This document shows, one piece after another, positions 22,105-33,327 of a stretch of 64,000 nt of DNA. The position numbers were made by a program, and so were the translations under genes. Under the pieces are notes generated by a model. The model had not been told where the DNA came from and did not search any database. It saw nothing but the letters and a program-made list of their open reading frames with translations. This stretch comes from Pezicula radicicola. Taxonomy: Eukaryota; Ascomycota; Leotiomycetes; Helotiales; Dermateaceae. The DNA is taken from the NCBI GenBank assembly GCA_003008705.1, contig PDUO01000041.1:118716-182715 (forward strand), in the 5' to 3' direction. Within the stretch, counting starts at the first letter, position 1. Each line of letters begins with the position of its first letter.

Positions 22105-22670
22105 GTAGCATGCACTTTTCATTGTCCGATCAAGTACAAGGACACTGATATCTTCTAATTTCTGCGGTATACCTTTTTAGAATTCCAAAGTTGCTGACAT
22201 CTTGTAAACTCTAACTAAACTCATGCTCCAGATTAATCTGGCCATATTTCCTGTCTTTAATAATAGATTCTTATTCTAGGATCAGCTTGCAAGTAATCAT
22301 CGAGACATCTTTGAAGCCCTTCTGGACGCGTATGCGGATATTGGCAGTGCCCTTCCTCGTTTTGACCGCTAAAAGAACACCTTCAAAAACAATCCCGAGT
22401 TTTAATTCGTACTTGCGGAAGTCTATAGCACGATTCTCGAGTTTCACCAACGTGCCTATAAGTTCTTTCAGCGTCGAGGTAAGTTCTAACAGTTAGTACC
22501 GCATTGGTTGGTATGGATCACAAGATAATAATGTTTTAATAATCTGGATATATTTTAAAAGTGTTATGTTTATAAAGTCTCGATTCTCTTAGTACATTTA
22601 GAATCTCTAATGGTCGGTCTTCATATAGCTTGCCATGCTTTTAATTGTCCGAGCAAGTATTAGGACATTC
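22105..22670. repeat. dispersed direct repeat flanking the STAND exon
   Basis: CATTGTCCGATCAAGTACAA with neighbouring ATGC (about 22105-22145) recurs as AATTGTCCGAGCAAGTATTA (about 22635-22670). Both share the layout ATGC...TTTT-ATTGTCCGA-CAAGTA...GGACA. The pair brackets the STAND-like exon. Confidence 0.5.
22280..22478 (+). pseudogene. single exon of a fungal STAND/NLR N-terminal (DUF7708-like) domain
   Basis: An exon-like segment bounded by TATTCTAG and GTAAGT. In one frame it reads DIFEALLDAYADIGSALPRF, then after TAA, KNTFKNNPEF, a second TAA, FVLAEVYSTILEFHQRAYKF, FQRRG. LFEALLxAYxxIGxxLPRF followed by LxxVYxDILEFHxRAYKFF is characteristic of the helical N-terminal domain of many fungal NACHT/ankyrin proteins. 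The second stop fits CAA to TAA. No other exon found; orphan remnant. Confidence 0.65.
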
Positions 22671-23243
22671 TTATATTAAGTAGCTTTTTATATTTATATA
22701 AGCTAATAAAAACTATCCAGTATACTAGAGGGTATTAAAACTATAGCTTCTACTAATACTAAAAGTACTTATTATTTTAAAGCTATAATAGAAACCTATC
22801 TTTTTAATTAATTTCTATTTTATTATTTACTAGTTGAGTTCTTAGAAGTATTAAGCGAGGTCGTTGTGTAAATTAAATACCCCTTCGAGGAACTATAGAA
22901 TAACAGGGTCTTTATAGCTAAGTATATACCTCGCCTAAGTATTAAGAGAGAACTTGTAGAACACTAAGTAGACGTTAAAGTCAAGCTTCTTAGCGATTGT
23001 AGTAGCTTCTATTAAAGAAGCTATAGCTGACAAGATCTATCCCGTATCCTAGACCGGAGTAGGTAATAGTCTTTCCTATCTTAGGATCCTTACAATTTCC
23101 TCGACTTTGTACTGATTATCACAACTATAGTGCCAGTTGTATCTGTTTCCGTAAAGAAGAATGAAAAAAGAATCGAGCAAATATGCTAATAGTCTAGAGC
23201 TCATTGTACCTGGTCTGTATATTATTTCCTAGTTACTTCCTAG
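22479..23243. other. AT-rich spacer
   Basis: AT-rich and stop-rich, especially 22670-22860. Nothing readable. Probably RIP-affected. Confidence 0.45.
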
Positions 23244-24646
23244 CTACTCTGTCCTACTTGCTGCTGTCATCAGGCCCGCTAGGACCCTGCGATGCATTTT
23301 GCGGTCGTCTGAGGGAGGGCAAGCATGAAATCGCCAGATAGGGTATCTAAGATAAATGTCTGCACCGGATTCAAGTAACAAATGGACAATATCCTGATGT
23401 CCCAGATCCATGGCTAACTGCACAGCCCTTCCGCAGGATATACGCGATTGTGTTGGCCAACGGTTATGGCAAAGGTCATGGTAGCCGACATTGACATTGG
23501 CCCCATGAGCGACAAGTAACTGAACCAGGGTTGCGTTACCTAGGTTAACCGCTCGGACGAGGGGGGGTATAAACTTAGCGGCTTCTAATTTATTATAATG
23601 ACTAGAACCAAGCTCACCATAGTTAGGGGGGGTCGATCTGATTCCTCGAAGTTACAACTAACACCATTCGCTAGTAGGATATTAACTATCGTACTATCCT
23701 GTTAATCTATAGCCTGACATAGAGCTCTGGTGGAAGACACCCGATTAGTTTTCTGGACTAACACTTCGACTAGTTCCGGCTTCCCTTTCTTCACTGCCCC
23801 CAGTAATGCATCTGTCGCATTGGCACCTTTGTCGAGAAATAATTTGACTTGTTCAAGGTCTTCATGTTCTACAGCCCATTCCAGTGGGCTCTGCCGGTAG
23901 CGCATATTTTCCGTCTCAGAAAATCGAAAGTTCAAATCCATGCCATTGTCCAGTAATTGTAAGACCACATGATTATATCCGGCTTTCAATGCCGTTTCAA
24001 GTGCATCTTACATCTGCCCGTCATTGGGTAAATTGTGCAGGCCACTTGCACGCTTGGATAGCAAGAGTTCCACGACATTCTTAACCCCATGGAATGCTGC
24101 AAGTTGAATGGGCGAGTGCGGATTGAAGCTATTCTCATCCTGTCTCACACCAAGACTAAGAAAGGTCTTGGTGAGACTAACATGACCTCGGATGACCGCA
24201 AGTGACAATAGAGAAAAGTCGGCGGGGTCGTGCATGTGTGGACTACACCCTCTCTCGAGCAGAAGGTTCACAATTTCGTCGTGTCCATTTCGGGTCGCGA
24301 GCACGAGGGGATGGGCCTTGCAATCATAGTACTCGCGATTCCTTTTTTTCCCATATAGGAGAGAGGGCTGAGGCTCCACCATCCGGTCCCCCATGGTCGC
24401 GTGGATGGGGATTCCAATTCCATAATGTAGTGCCTTTTCCAAGAGAGTCGTGATTCCATGTTCCGCGGCCCAACTAACGGCGGAGCTGTAAGGATGGGAA
24501 TGCAGTGCATCTGGTCGATACAGCTCGAGCTCTAATATCGAGTGCAAACGACGATTGACGCGACAAAGAGCATTAAGAGACTGCAGTGATTGGATCCACG
24601 ATGCAACGTCGAGTATAACCTCGTCTGGAAGAGAGAGGAAGGACAT
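23244..24646 (-). pseudogene. F-box/ankyrin-repeat protein, decayed
   Basis: From the ATG at 24646, an F-box (FLSLPDEVILDVASWIQSLQ, then SLNALCRVNRRLHSILELEL) is followed by ankyrin repeats: HPLVLATRNGHDEIVNLLLE, LSLAVIRGHVSLTKTFLSLG, PIQLAAFHGVKNVVELLLSK. A TAA (24010-24008) interrupts QM*DALETALKAGYNHV, after which ankyrin repeats continue (SPLEWAVEHEDLEQVKLFLD, KGKPELVEVLVQKTNRVSST) to a second TAA at 23702. In shifting frames the last repeats follow to TAG 23246-23244 (GRAVQLAMDLGHQDIVHLLL, VLAGLMTAASRTE). The part from 24005 to 23244 is clearly homologous to the ankyrin tail of the kinase fusion at 44150-44951, where the first stop position is Lys. F-box/ankyrin proteins are substrate adaptors of SCF ligases or recognition proteins. 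Dead copy. Confidence 0.85.
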
Positions 24647-25147
24647 AGTGACTTTGGCTGAGCGATATTGGTTGTGGGCGATGTAGTTGGAGATTTGACG
24701 ACTTGATTTTCGTAAGTTGTAAGAACGCAGTGGTGTAATGCTGACTAATAACTTAACCATCGGGTTCGCTTACGCGTTCCCTTCTACTACTTAGCGCTCT
24801 TGCTAGTAGTTAGAGAAAGTAAATACCTTAACGGAGAAGTCTAGGGCATTTAGGCGGTCTGTGGATACTTAGTTGCTTACTAATATAATATAATAGTCTT
24901 ATTAAGTAGGGTGTTCTCTCTATTACTAATTAATTATTAAAATATATAATTAGTTAAATTTTTAACTAAACTTAAGGCCAAGAGATTTACTCGGAGAATC
25001 AAAGTAGGTTAAATTAGGTAGATAGGTATATAGTCTTAAATCTAAGCATAGACGTAATTTGATTTACCAATCCCTAAGTATATCCCCTGCTAAGCGCGCT
25101 TAAGACTTCTAGAAGAATACCATGAGACTAGAAAGCAAATTCCATCT
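24647..25147. other. AT-rich spacer
   Basis: Promoter-side sequence of the F-box/ankyrin relic, then AT-rich DNA (24860-24990) without readable frame up to the protease relic. Confidence 0.45.
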
Positions 25148-26437
25148 TTACCCATGCTGAGCTAAAACTTCCGACGTAGTTTGTGGAAAGCCACCGAATA
25201 CAAACAAAACGGCTGGGTTCTCTGTCTCGCCTTTAGGAGTAGCGGGTGGGTTCTGGTAGATATATACAACCAGCGTAAACATGATAAACGACTCTAAGTT
25301 CGTAGTAATCTTGGGGTCTTTAGTGGCAGAGGCCTTAATTATATCTATCAGGTCATCTAGAATATCAATGATTGTATTAGAAAATGGATTTAGGCCGATT
25401 AGGTAACTGCAAGGGCGAGACAGAAGGAAGAGGGGAGGAAAAGTACCTACAGAACGGATCGCCGGTGGTTCCCTGGTAATCAGTTAAATGGTAGAGCTCA
25501 TGGTAGAATGTAGCGCTAATAGGTGTATATTGATCTAAAGGTTTGTTATCGCCGGCCACAGGATAGCCGTTATATGAAATGGCGGTAGAGAGAAGGGGTG
25601 TAGAATGACCCTTGGAACTATAGACCTCGGAATCCCCAGGGTAAATATAAGTGAGCGGACTAAAGGCGATATCATAGAACCAGACATGCCGGTCAAATTT
25701 GCCAACATCGAGGTCTTCGGCAATACCTTCGACCGCATCTTTTCTGGTGACGGCGTAGCGGCTCCGTTTAGCATACAACGTCTCAAATCCCGAATTATCA
25801 AAGTCGTAGCCCATAAGCTGGGTTACGTAGAAGGGCTTCTTGATCCCGTCATTCTCTGCGGGGAAGACTTCTTGGACTATGATGAAGTTTGGAGTTCCAT
25901 CCTCATTAATAGAGGAGGCAGTGCAATCTCTATCCTCGTCTTTGACTGGTTGATCGAAGGGAGTAAGTATACGTAGCAAAGGCATCGCCACAAAAGATCC
26001 AGGGAGGCGACTCAGTCACTGGATTGATCAGGCCATCTCCATCAAGGAACTAGGAGACGGCTGGCAGACGTCCTGTTGATACGAATTAATATATGGCCAG
26101 TGGAGGGAGTCGGAAGATAGGTACCTCGAATCTCTCCCCAGGGAATTTCACTGTAATCGTCAATATCCGGCGTCTTGCCTTCCCAGGCGATGCCTAGCCA
26201 TGAAGTGAAAAGCATCCGATATGCTATATCGGACTCGTAGTTCCCATATGCCATCATGGCCGCTTGATGTAGTAGGGTTGCCTCTGCGACCCAACCATCA
26301 ATGGTGGTCAATTGAGCAGAGCTACAACATCCTGCGTCGGTGGTTTTTCCTACGGAGAAGAGACCAAAAGTCAAAAATCCAGTGGAGATGTCGAGTAGGA
26401 ACATGAATGATAGTAGAGCTGAGCAAGAGAAATACAT
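25148..26437 (-). pseudogene. secreted HExxH metalloprotease-like protein, copy 1 (broken)
   Basis: Exons on the minus strand: 26437-26125, 26072-25451 and 25356-25148, with introns of 52 and 94 bp at the same positions as the paralog at 39423-40765. The N-terminus (MYFSCSALLSFMFLLDIST) is a signal peptide. Then comes GCCSSAQLTTIDGWVAEATL, HQAAMMAYGNYESDIAYRML, and PPWIFCGDAF. The catalytic-type motif is TFYHELYHLTD (HExxH). The last exon encodes VVYIYQNPPA and ends at TAA 25150-25148. HExxH with an N-terminal signal suggests a secreted zincin-type protease, loosely M35-like; the third ligand is not obvious. Broken by a TAG in exon 2 where the paralog has Gln (VSQFL), and by a frameshift between GDAFAT and PFDQPVKDED. 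Confidence 0.8.
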
Positions 26438-27784
26438 CTTCAAAAAAGGAGAGTGAGTTGCAGGAGGCTTTGCCTCAAAATCAATGTGCGTTGTGCGTAT
26501 AATGGTATCAACGAATAAGATGGCCCAGATGATCGTTGACCTTGAGACAATCACTGCCCAGGAACGAACAGGAACTGGAATTGTCTGCAGGATAAGGGAG
26601 AACGAACGAGTCTCTCTCTCGCTCTATCTATCCCCTATGACTTCGAATACGATCAGAAATCGAACGGGGCCTATTAATCGACCCCGCGGTGTCTAGTAAT
26701 TCTACCCCCTTGTAGTAGTGAAGAATCCTCCCCTAAACCTCTTAGGATAAGGTATACTCTTTTAGTAACGATGTGTTCGGCTTTTTCGGCGTCGCTAGGG
26801 TTTGCAACGGTGCAACGTTTCCGAATTCGGCAACTACACTGGCTAGTAGGCCAATCATATATAATCTAATTAGATGGGGAACTTACGGAGGTCACGGCAA
26901 AAAGTCATGGGAATTGGTTATAGGCTAGCCAATGGGTAGAAGCCTAAGCGCGGCCCTAGAAAACAACCTCTACAGGTTGCTCGTTGCCTGGCCATAGCGT
27001 CTGAATTAGAGAATACAGGGCAAAATACAGTAATTCCCATGACTTTTTGCCGTGATCTCCGTACAAGACTGCATGTATATCCTTGTTTCAATATAGCACC
27101 CAGTATGGAACAGTAGTACAGAGGCACAGCACATAAGTACTGTCAATGGGTCTACAAGGATCCACTAGACGTCGACAAATCTTATCTTGATCTGGACGTA
27201 CTCTCTTACTGTAGGGATCGTACGTTAATCGGACAAGCAGCAGTATATTGCATGGGACCACTTGTAGTCACACTGACAATACTTACGTGCTGTACCTCTG
27301 TAGTTCAACGGCGCAGGAGAGCAATTCATGGGGCATTCGTTCCGCAAATGGATTGCTCCGCCGAAGGACTGCCCGCAGGAGATGAAGGTGGGGGCCAGAA
27401 CCGGGGTCCTATACTACCACGGATAAACTACTAAGTGCCCAGGGCGACGATCATTTCCGCCTGCCTTTCCGGGCGCGCCATTGAGCGCTACGAAAAGCTT
27501 CTGTAGGTCTGTAAAAAGTTTTATTGCTGTGCGAGCGTTGCTGCGTGTGGGATGCGGGAAAATACGTATAGAGGATTATTACGTCTAAAGTATTTGTTAA
27601 CAAATTCTAGAGGGCTTGACTTAGATTTAGTAAGTACTAAGACTTAATATACAAGCATGCTAAATAGAGTATTTGATTATGTGCAATTATTAAGCTTATT
27701 ATATATAAACTTCTTATTATTACATTAAACTCAATAGGACGAACATCCCTCTAATTCATTTTAGGAGCGAGTATGTCTGATCTC
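26438..27784. other. intergenic with a fold-back element; no gene
   Basis: Contains the inverted repeat listed separately and AT-rich DNA at 27580-27740. Short open frames (26918-27127, 27252-27434) have no recognisable content. Confidence 0.45.
26884..27063. repeat. 180-bp fold-back (MITE-like) element with 32-bp inverted ends
   Basis: Left arm 26884-26915 (TACGGAGGTCACGGCAAAAA...GGAATT) and right arm 27032-27063 are reverse complements with a single mismatch (GGTC versus GATC, a transition). The loop is 116 bp. No target duplication is evident. Such short palindromic elements are typical non-autonomous transposons. Confidence 0.8.
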
Positions 27785-30700
27785 TTATTGTACTGAAATA
27801 GTAGTAGTTGACGAGTTCGTGGCGCTCCAATCCATTGGAGTATACTGATGAAGAATCCCATCGGTCGCATTTCCATAAACATCAAGTATCACCTCCATCT
27901 CCTCCTCCGTCATAGGCAAGTATATAGGCGCATCCCCCGCTAGCGTGCGAGCCTCTACAGACCTCTTAGCCACCCCTTCGCCTACGCATGATATTTTGGG
28001 CCCGCCGGCCGACACAATGGCTCGCTCAACACACCCAGCGGCGATAATGACGGGAAGGTAGAAGTGTACATAAGCGTTCAGCGTGGCTGTAGCAGGCACC
28101 CACTTCCAAAAGGTGAGAGCACCGCAGCCTGATTCCTGGGTTTCGAGCGAACTTCCCCCATCCGTCGCCCAGCCTACGATGTCGTAGATCTCAAACTGGT
28201 AAGCAGCAATTTCATCCCAAAAGGCACAAGCGGCGGCAAATGTGGGTGTTGATGTTACAGTCATAGTAACGTCCGGTATCGTGACTGTTGAGACTGAAGA
28301 AGTAGTAGAAGTTGGGGCCGGTGTACTGGTAGCAATGGAAAATATGGAGTCCCAAATCGATTCTTCGGAGAGATATAGCGAGGAGAGGGCAGCGGGATCA
28401 TCATACGTGAAAGGATACTGGTCGGGAGTGTCAGTGGCGAACAATACAGTGGCTGAGAAGGACGTGGTGCTCGACTGGCTTTCCGTCTCAGTGGAAGAGA
28501 CATCATCATCGTCGCTGGAAGTGTCTGAATTAAAGACTCCTGGGGGGCAGAATGGACAATCGGGGTCGCAGAATAGGATACCTAGATAACAGTTGGGTCA
28601 GTGATGGGATGGATGGTTCACATAGGAACATAGCCTGAACATACAACGACGACCACATCCGATACACCCAGGGAGACTTGTGGGAAACGGCGGAGTCCCG
28701 GATGTCCATGAAGCTGTCTTTGGATTCAAGAGAGTGTCCTGCGTCGAAGGCACCGTCGTGGGATAGGGATTTGGTGTGATGGTAATCGCCGTCGGAGCCA
28801 AAGTGGTGCCGCCAATGATGGTCGTGCTTCCTCCGACGGTTTCAGTCTCATCTGGCTTTACATAAGTATAGAGCCCTCCCCAGACAACGGTTGTTCCAGG
28901 CGCAGTGGTGGTTGTTGCACCGAAAATGCTCGTAGTGCCATCGATGACCCTAAACAGAGAGATAAACAAGGTTAGTGGCACTTCATTCACTCCTGCGTAC
29001 ACTAGAGAAGACGGCAACTACTTACGGAGTGACAGTGATGCCAAAGGGTTCTGGCTGTATAGAACTTGTTAGGTAAATGGGACCACCCGTCGAGCTTGCT
29101 CCAAGGGAAACGCCCCAGACATCAATGGCAGTGGTTGTAACTGGGTAGTCGAGCTTCGCATTAGTAAAGGCAACACCCAAATGAGCAAAGAATGGAACGA
29201 ACCTACAGGAATCGAGACAACCGTAGGAATCGGCACATATATATACCAAGGATATATAGATGTCGAACCATCCGTAAGGGTACTTGTGAGAGTCGTCAAG
29301 CTTGAGTACGAGACCGTAGTGGTCCATGGAGGGAACGTAATCGTCGTCGTACTCGATAACTGCAATGGGGGCCAGACAAGCGTCACACCAGGCAGTGCAG
29401 TCACTATAGGCGTTGCCGAACCCCAAATATATCGGGATTTATATAAATGGTCTCGCCAGGGGTCGTACCTGTTGGATCGATATATGTACAAACAGGCGAA
29501 GGACAATAACCCCGCGAACAGGCAAAGTTGCAGATATCTTGGACCCTGATATCTGCTGTGGCGTCCGAAGCGTATCCCTTGTCGTGAGAAATGGTCGGAG
29601 GCTGAACCAAGGGTCCTGTCCCACTGCACGCGCACAGTTCAATCGGGCAGTATCCGTAACCACAGGCGTAGTTACAGAGTCCTTGGTAGTCGATATCGCC
29701 CAGAGTGTCGCCAGCCGTGCAGGCTAATGGCAGGAATTCCGAATACCCCAAGACGGTCCAGTCCGTGTTGACCGCATAACTACAGGCATTAGAGATACAG
29801 CCATTCTCGTAGTTATAAGCAAATGCACAGAGGCCTTCGTAGCTCTGGGTTTCGCCCACAAGGGAATAACCAGTCTCGTTCAAGGGGGTCGAGCGAGTGA
29901 CCGCCTCTCCCATCTCAGTACAGACACAGGCTCCTACAGGGCAGTAGTTGTATTTACAAGTGAATTGGCACAGGCCGTCGAAATTATATGTACCAAATCC
30001 TGCAATACAGGCTTGATCCGCGGTATTGAGTGATGGGGATACTACAGCGACAGTGCCAAAGGATGCGGTATCAACCCATGCATTGTAGTTCGCGCCAAAT
30101 TCGCCGCAATCAGTCGTAATACTTTCGCCGAGTATCTCTACCTTTGTACTCCCTCTCTCTAGCACCACAATCACTTGACCACTATAGTTGTATTATATTA
30201 GCACCCATCGTTTGAGAAAGAAATATAGCCGACAAGCCGCTATGAATAAGGAGTCGGTCCAAGACAGGAGAGCTTAAAGAGGAGGAATTTAAGTATAGAA
30301 CCGACTTACAGGGTATCACCATACTCTATACTGCCATGGTATACACCAACACCATCGAAAGGAGTATTTGTCCAGGTCGCATTAAGTTGTGTCTCGCCGA
30401 TAAATATATACACTGTTGCTGCAGAGCCTAGGACTGCAGAGTAGAAAATCTTGTCTTGTAGAATAGCGCCGGGTTCAAACTCATACTGTAGCTGGGAGGC
30501 CGTATTGCCGGTGGTATTTCCTGTAGGACATGTAGAAGTTGCGTTAACTGGAGAGCGGCGATACCAGGCTGTAATACTCTCTTCTGTCACTGTAGCGGTC
30601 CCTGTATTATATAGGTCGATCCAGAACGGTAGAGTGTTACGCCAGCCATCGTGTGGCATTCCGGAGGCATAGTTGTATGGTGCATTGCCTAAATCAGCGT

Positions 30701-31559
30701 CGAAAAGAGAAAATTCGCTAGTTCGAGGACCGATATAGTGTAACTCTCCATAATCGTTCCATGTAAGAATCTCTATAAATGTAGGGCCCTTGGCCTGCTG
30801 TACGAGGTAGATTACTTGCTGCCAACGCTGGTACCACATGTCGTCTCCGCGCCATACCCAATTCTTGTCAATTCCTGGTAGGTTGGTATAGAACCAAGGA
30901 GATATAGGGATCATATACGGCATTTCGCCAAGATCTTGAATATAAGATACATCAATATATATGTTCGTGTCCATAGGTCCAGTTGGCCAGGCTGCCCAAT
31001 TGAAGAGCCCATCTACAATACCATAAGCCAGAGCGGGTGCCGTACCCAGTGAAGACCAGTCTGGTATGAAAAAGTAGTTTGTTGCTGATTTAATATATAC
31101 CTAGTTAGTTGTATTTTGCCAACCCTTAAATGTAGATACGAAAGGTTATCCATTGTAGGTCAAGTAGTTAGGATATATGGTAAATTCCCTAAGAATAACG
31201 AGTATATCCTCCTGAGGCCAGAATTCGGTTCCGCCAGGATAGTCGAAGGAAAAGAATAGGTAGAAGTTGTAGGACTGTACAGCCTTGAAGGCGATGGTTA
31301 GGTTGTTTATGAGCCCGGCATTGTCACCGGTATATACTATATTGAGGGCAAAGGCGTCGATGTGAGCTTCAACAGCCAAATTTATGTTGTATTCCCAATC
31401 GCTTTGGTCCCAGTTATAGGCGTTTGAAACCTGATTTACAGGTTAGCCTAAGACTTCTGATGCGAAGGGGTATTCTATTACCATGAAATGTGCAAATACG
31501 TTCTGCGAATACACTTGCACTGTACATAAGTACACGGCGAGGAAGATATAGAGCTTCAT
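27785..31559 (-). pseudogene. GH71 alpha-1,3-glucanase (mutanase) with cysteine-rich C-terminal modules
   Basis: Secreted enzyme family that hydrolyses alpha-1,3-glucan of fungal walls. Exons on the minus strand: 31559-31482 (signal peptide, then NVFAHFM), 31430-30310 (catalytic domain), 30181-29207 (cysteine-rich modules), 29153-29026, 28949-28645 and 28581-27785; introns are 51, 128, 53, 76 and 63 bp and join in frame. Family motifs: AVEAHIDAFALNIVYTGDNA, FYLFFSFDYPGG, MIPISPWFYTNLPG, NWVWRGDDMWYQRW, ILTWNDYGELHYIGP. C-terminal modules repeat a YxGLCxFxCxYxYCPxxxC pattern, probably glucan-binding, followed by Thr/Ser-rich linkers and CDPDCPFCPPG. Damage: TAA 31148-31146 (NG*PFVSTF) and TAG 31103-31101, both explainable by transitions, and a 2-base AT insertion near 29426-29432 within INPDI*WG. 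The last three exons are otherwise clean. Recently killed gene. Confidence 0.88.
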
Positions 31560-31994
31560 CGCGACGAGATGGCAACGAAAGAAGATGGCAACGAAAGAAG
31601 ATGGCAACGAGAGAGTTTTAAGAGTACAGTCAAAAAGGCCTGAGAAGATCCAACGAGAGAGGGTTAGCGACAGGATGGTGATATTACGGATAAGTGAGAG
31701 AAACATTAGATACACCGCCAGGTATACTATAGCTCCAACCGCTCTGTGTCCTTTTTGCAATTTAAAATACCATCTACGGACCTAGCAAAAACAAAATTTC
31801 GGTCGTTCGTATATCGGGTTGTTGGATCCATGTTTCTGTACAGTACAACTTGGCCGGTTCATATCCACAGTGAGTTTTAGGCCACTTTTCCCCGGTGAAT
31901 ATCTATATTTACATCTGAGAGATAAAGCTTCATCTTACTTGAACAGACCTGCAGCAAAGTACAGTATCGGGACCACTTCACAGAGTTAAGGGTC

Positions 31995-32128
31995 TATCCC
32001 CTAGTTCGTTAGTTGTAACCCGCACAGACCACTAGGATATATACGACAAAACCTATACATTTTTCGGTGGTAAAATTCTCGGGGTGTCGAATCCCTGTAT
32101 GAAGTTATATCTAACGAACTAAGGGATA
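31995..32128. repeat. palindrome-ended short element, copy A
   Basis: 134 bp with inverted ends: TATCCCCTAGTTCGTTAG at the left and CTAACGAACTAAGGGATA at the right. The interior shares CACAGACCACTAGGA, CGACAAA, and TAAAATTCTCGGGGTGTCGA with copy B (38703-38820). Differences are mostly C to T and G to A, with A being the mutated copy (ATATATACG versus ACGTGCACG). GTGTCGAATCCC resembles an RNA polymerase III B-box, so a tRNA-derived element is possible. Confidence 0.75.
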
Positions 32129-32547
32129 ATATCGGATAATAAAGAGTTTGTATCATCATCTTAGGTATATAGTAGATTTTCAATCTTATATTAGTTATAA
32201 TTAAATTTTATAATTAAAGGATTTACTTCCTTTAGAATAAAGTAAGGTAACTCTTATTAACTATATTTTATAATAGAAGAGTTACCGGAGGTTGTACTAT
32301 AGTTATAATTCTTTATTGTACGAGTATCATATACGGGTCTGGCCCCTGTATATTAGTAAACACTCGGGCCACAGGGACATACATTAAGCTATCGATTAAA
32401 CGAAGTAGTTCTAACCAATAAACTTCCTATGTTTACCTTCGAGACGCGTTAAGCGGTGGTAGACGAGCAGAGTATCGAATCCTTGACATCTTTACTGATA
32501 TACAGGGGAAGGGATAGGCTGGCTTTTAAACGGAACCAACGATAAGC

Positions 32548-32803
32548 TTCAGTCCCCTGCCGCCGATGTAGAACACCCGATTAAGAAATAGACTTTTCAA
32601 GAAAGTTATTACTAACAAGAGGGGCAAAACAGGCCACTTTCTCGACTTTCTAGCGGCTCAAACTGACTATGAGGCTGCTTAGTCCCTTGTCGCCGATGCA
32701 GAACACCCGATTAAGAAATAAACTTGTCAAGAAAGTTATCACCAACAAGAGGGGCAATACCCACAAAGAGAGGCAAAACAGGCCACTTTCTCGACTTTCT
32801 CCA
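32548..32803. repeat. imperfect tandem duplication of about 105-125 bp
   Basis: CAGTCCCCTGCCGCCGATGT... (32548-32654) recurs as AGTCCCTTGTCGCCGATGCA... (32680-32803). Shared inner blocks are GAACACCCGATTAAGAAATA and GGCCACTTTCTCGACTTTCT. The second copy has a 19-bp local duplication (GGGGCAATACCCACAAAGAG). Differences are mainly transitions. Confidence 0.8.
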
Positions 32804-32810
32804 GGCACTG

Positions 32811-32848
32811 TTGGTGCTTGTGGTGCTTGTGGTGCTTATGGTGCTTGT
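32811..32848. repeat. 9-bp minisatellite, about four copies
   Basis: GGTGCTTGT repeated with one GGTGCTTAT variant, directly after the tandem duplication. It would encode Gly-Ala-Cys triplets if read, but no credible gene covers it. Confidence 0.8.
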
Positions 32849-33327
32849 ATTTCTAGTAGCGGAGTCAATACCTCATTAAGCTTTGTATGCCAAGGCCTAT
32901 ACAAGATTTGTACCTACGGATTGTAGATGTAGGTATATTTAACCTGTAGGTACAGTAAGTAAGTAATCGAAGAATGAGACCCATTATTCCGGAGGTCAGG
33001 GGTACACGATTATATCACTAACTTCGAGATTGACTTAGTCATATCCGGGCTGTTATTGATGGGTTTGTCTCTTATGCCTCCCACTCTGAGTAGGGTTGCA
33101 GCCCAATGTCAAGCAGATTAATTTACAACGGCGAACACCGGTCTTTTAGGGTCACAAACAATATCGAATTCCAGGGCGGCGGAGTACTTCGTAGATACTG
33201 TAGGAAAAAAGAAACTCGCTTCTCCCCCCGGGGCGAGATTAAGTCTTCGTCGATAGCCCAAGTCTTGTTATATCTTGCTAAAACTCGAGACTATCTTATC
33301 CTTGGTTCCTCGAGGCACAATTTCAAT

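Larger units (their letters stand above)
31560..33327. other. intergenic with several small repeats
   Basis: No gene supported. Contains a GAAAGAAGATGGCAAC duplication (31575-31612), palindrome-ended repeat copy A (31995-32128), AT-rich DNA (32130-32330), an imperfect tandem duplication (32548-32803) and a 9-bp repeat (32811-32848). Confidence 0.6.

Noticed and set aside
28242..29549. Plus-strand frames of 115-122 codons inside the GH71 region
   Set aside because: Antisense of the GH71 linker and cysteine-rich modules, which have consistent introns on the minus strand.
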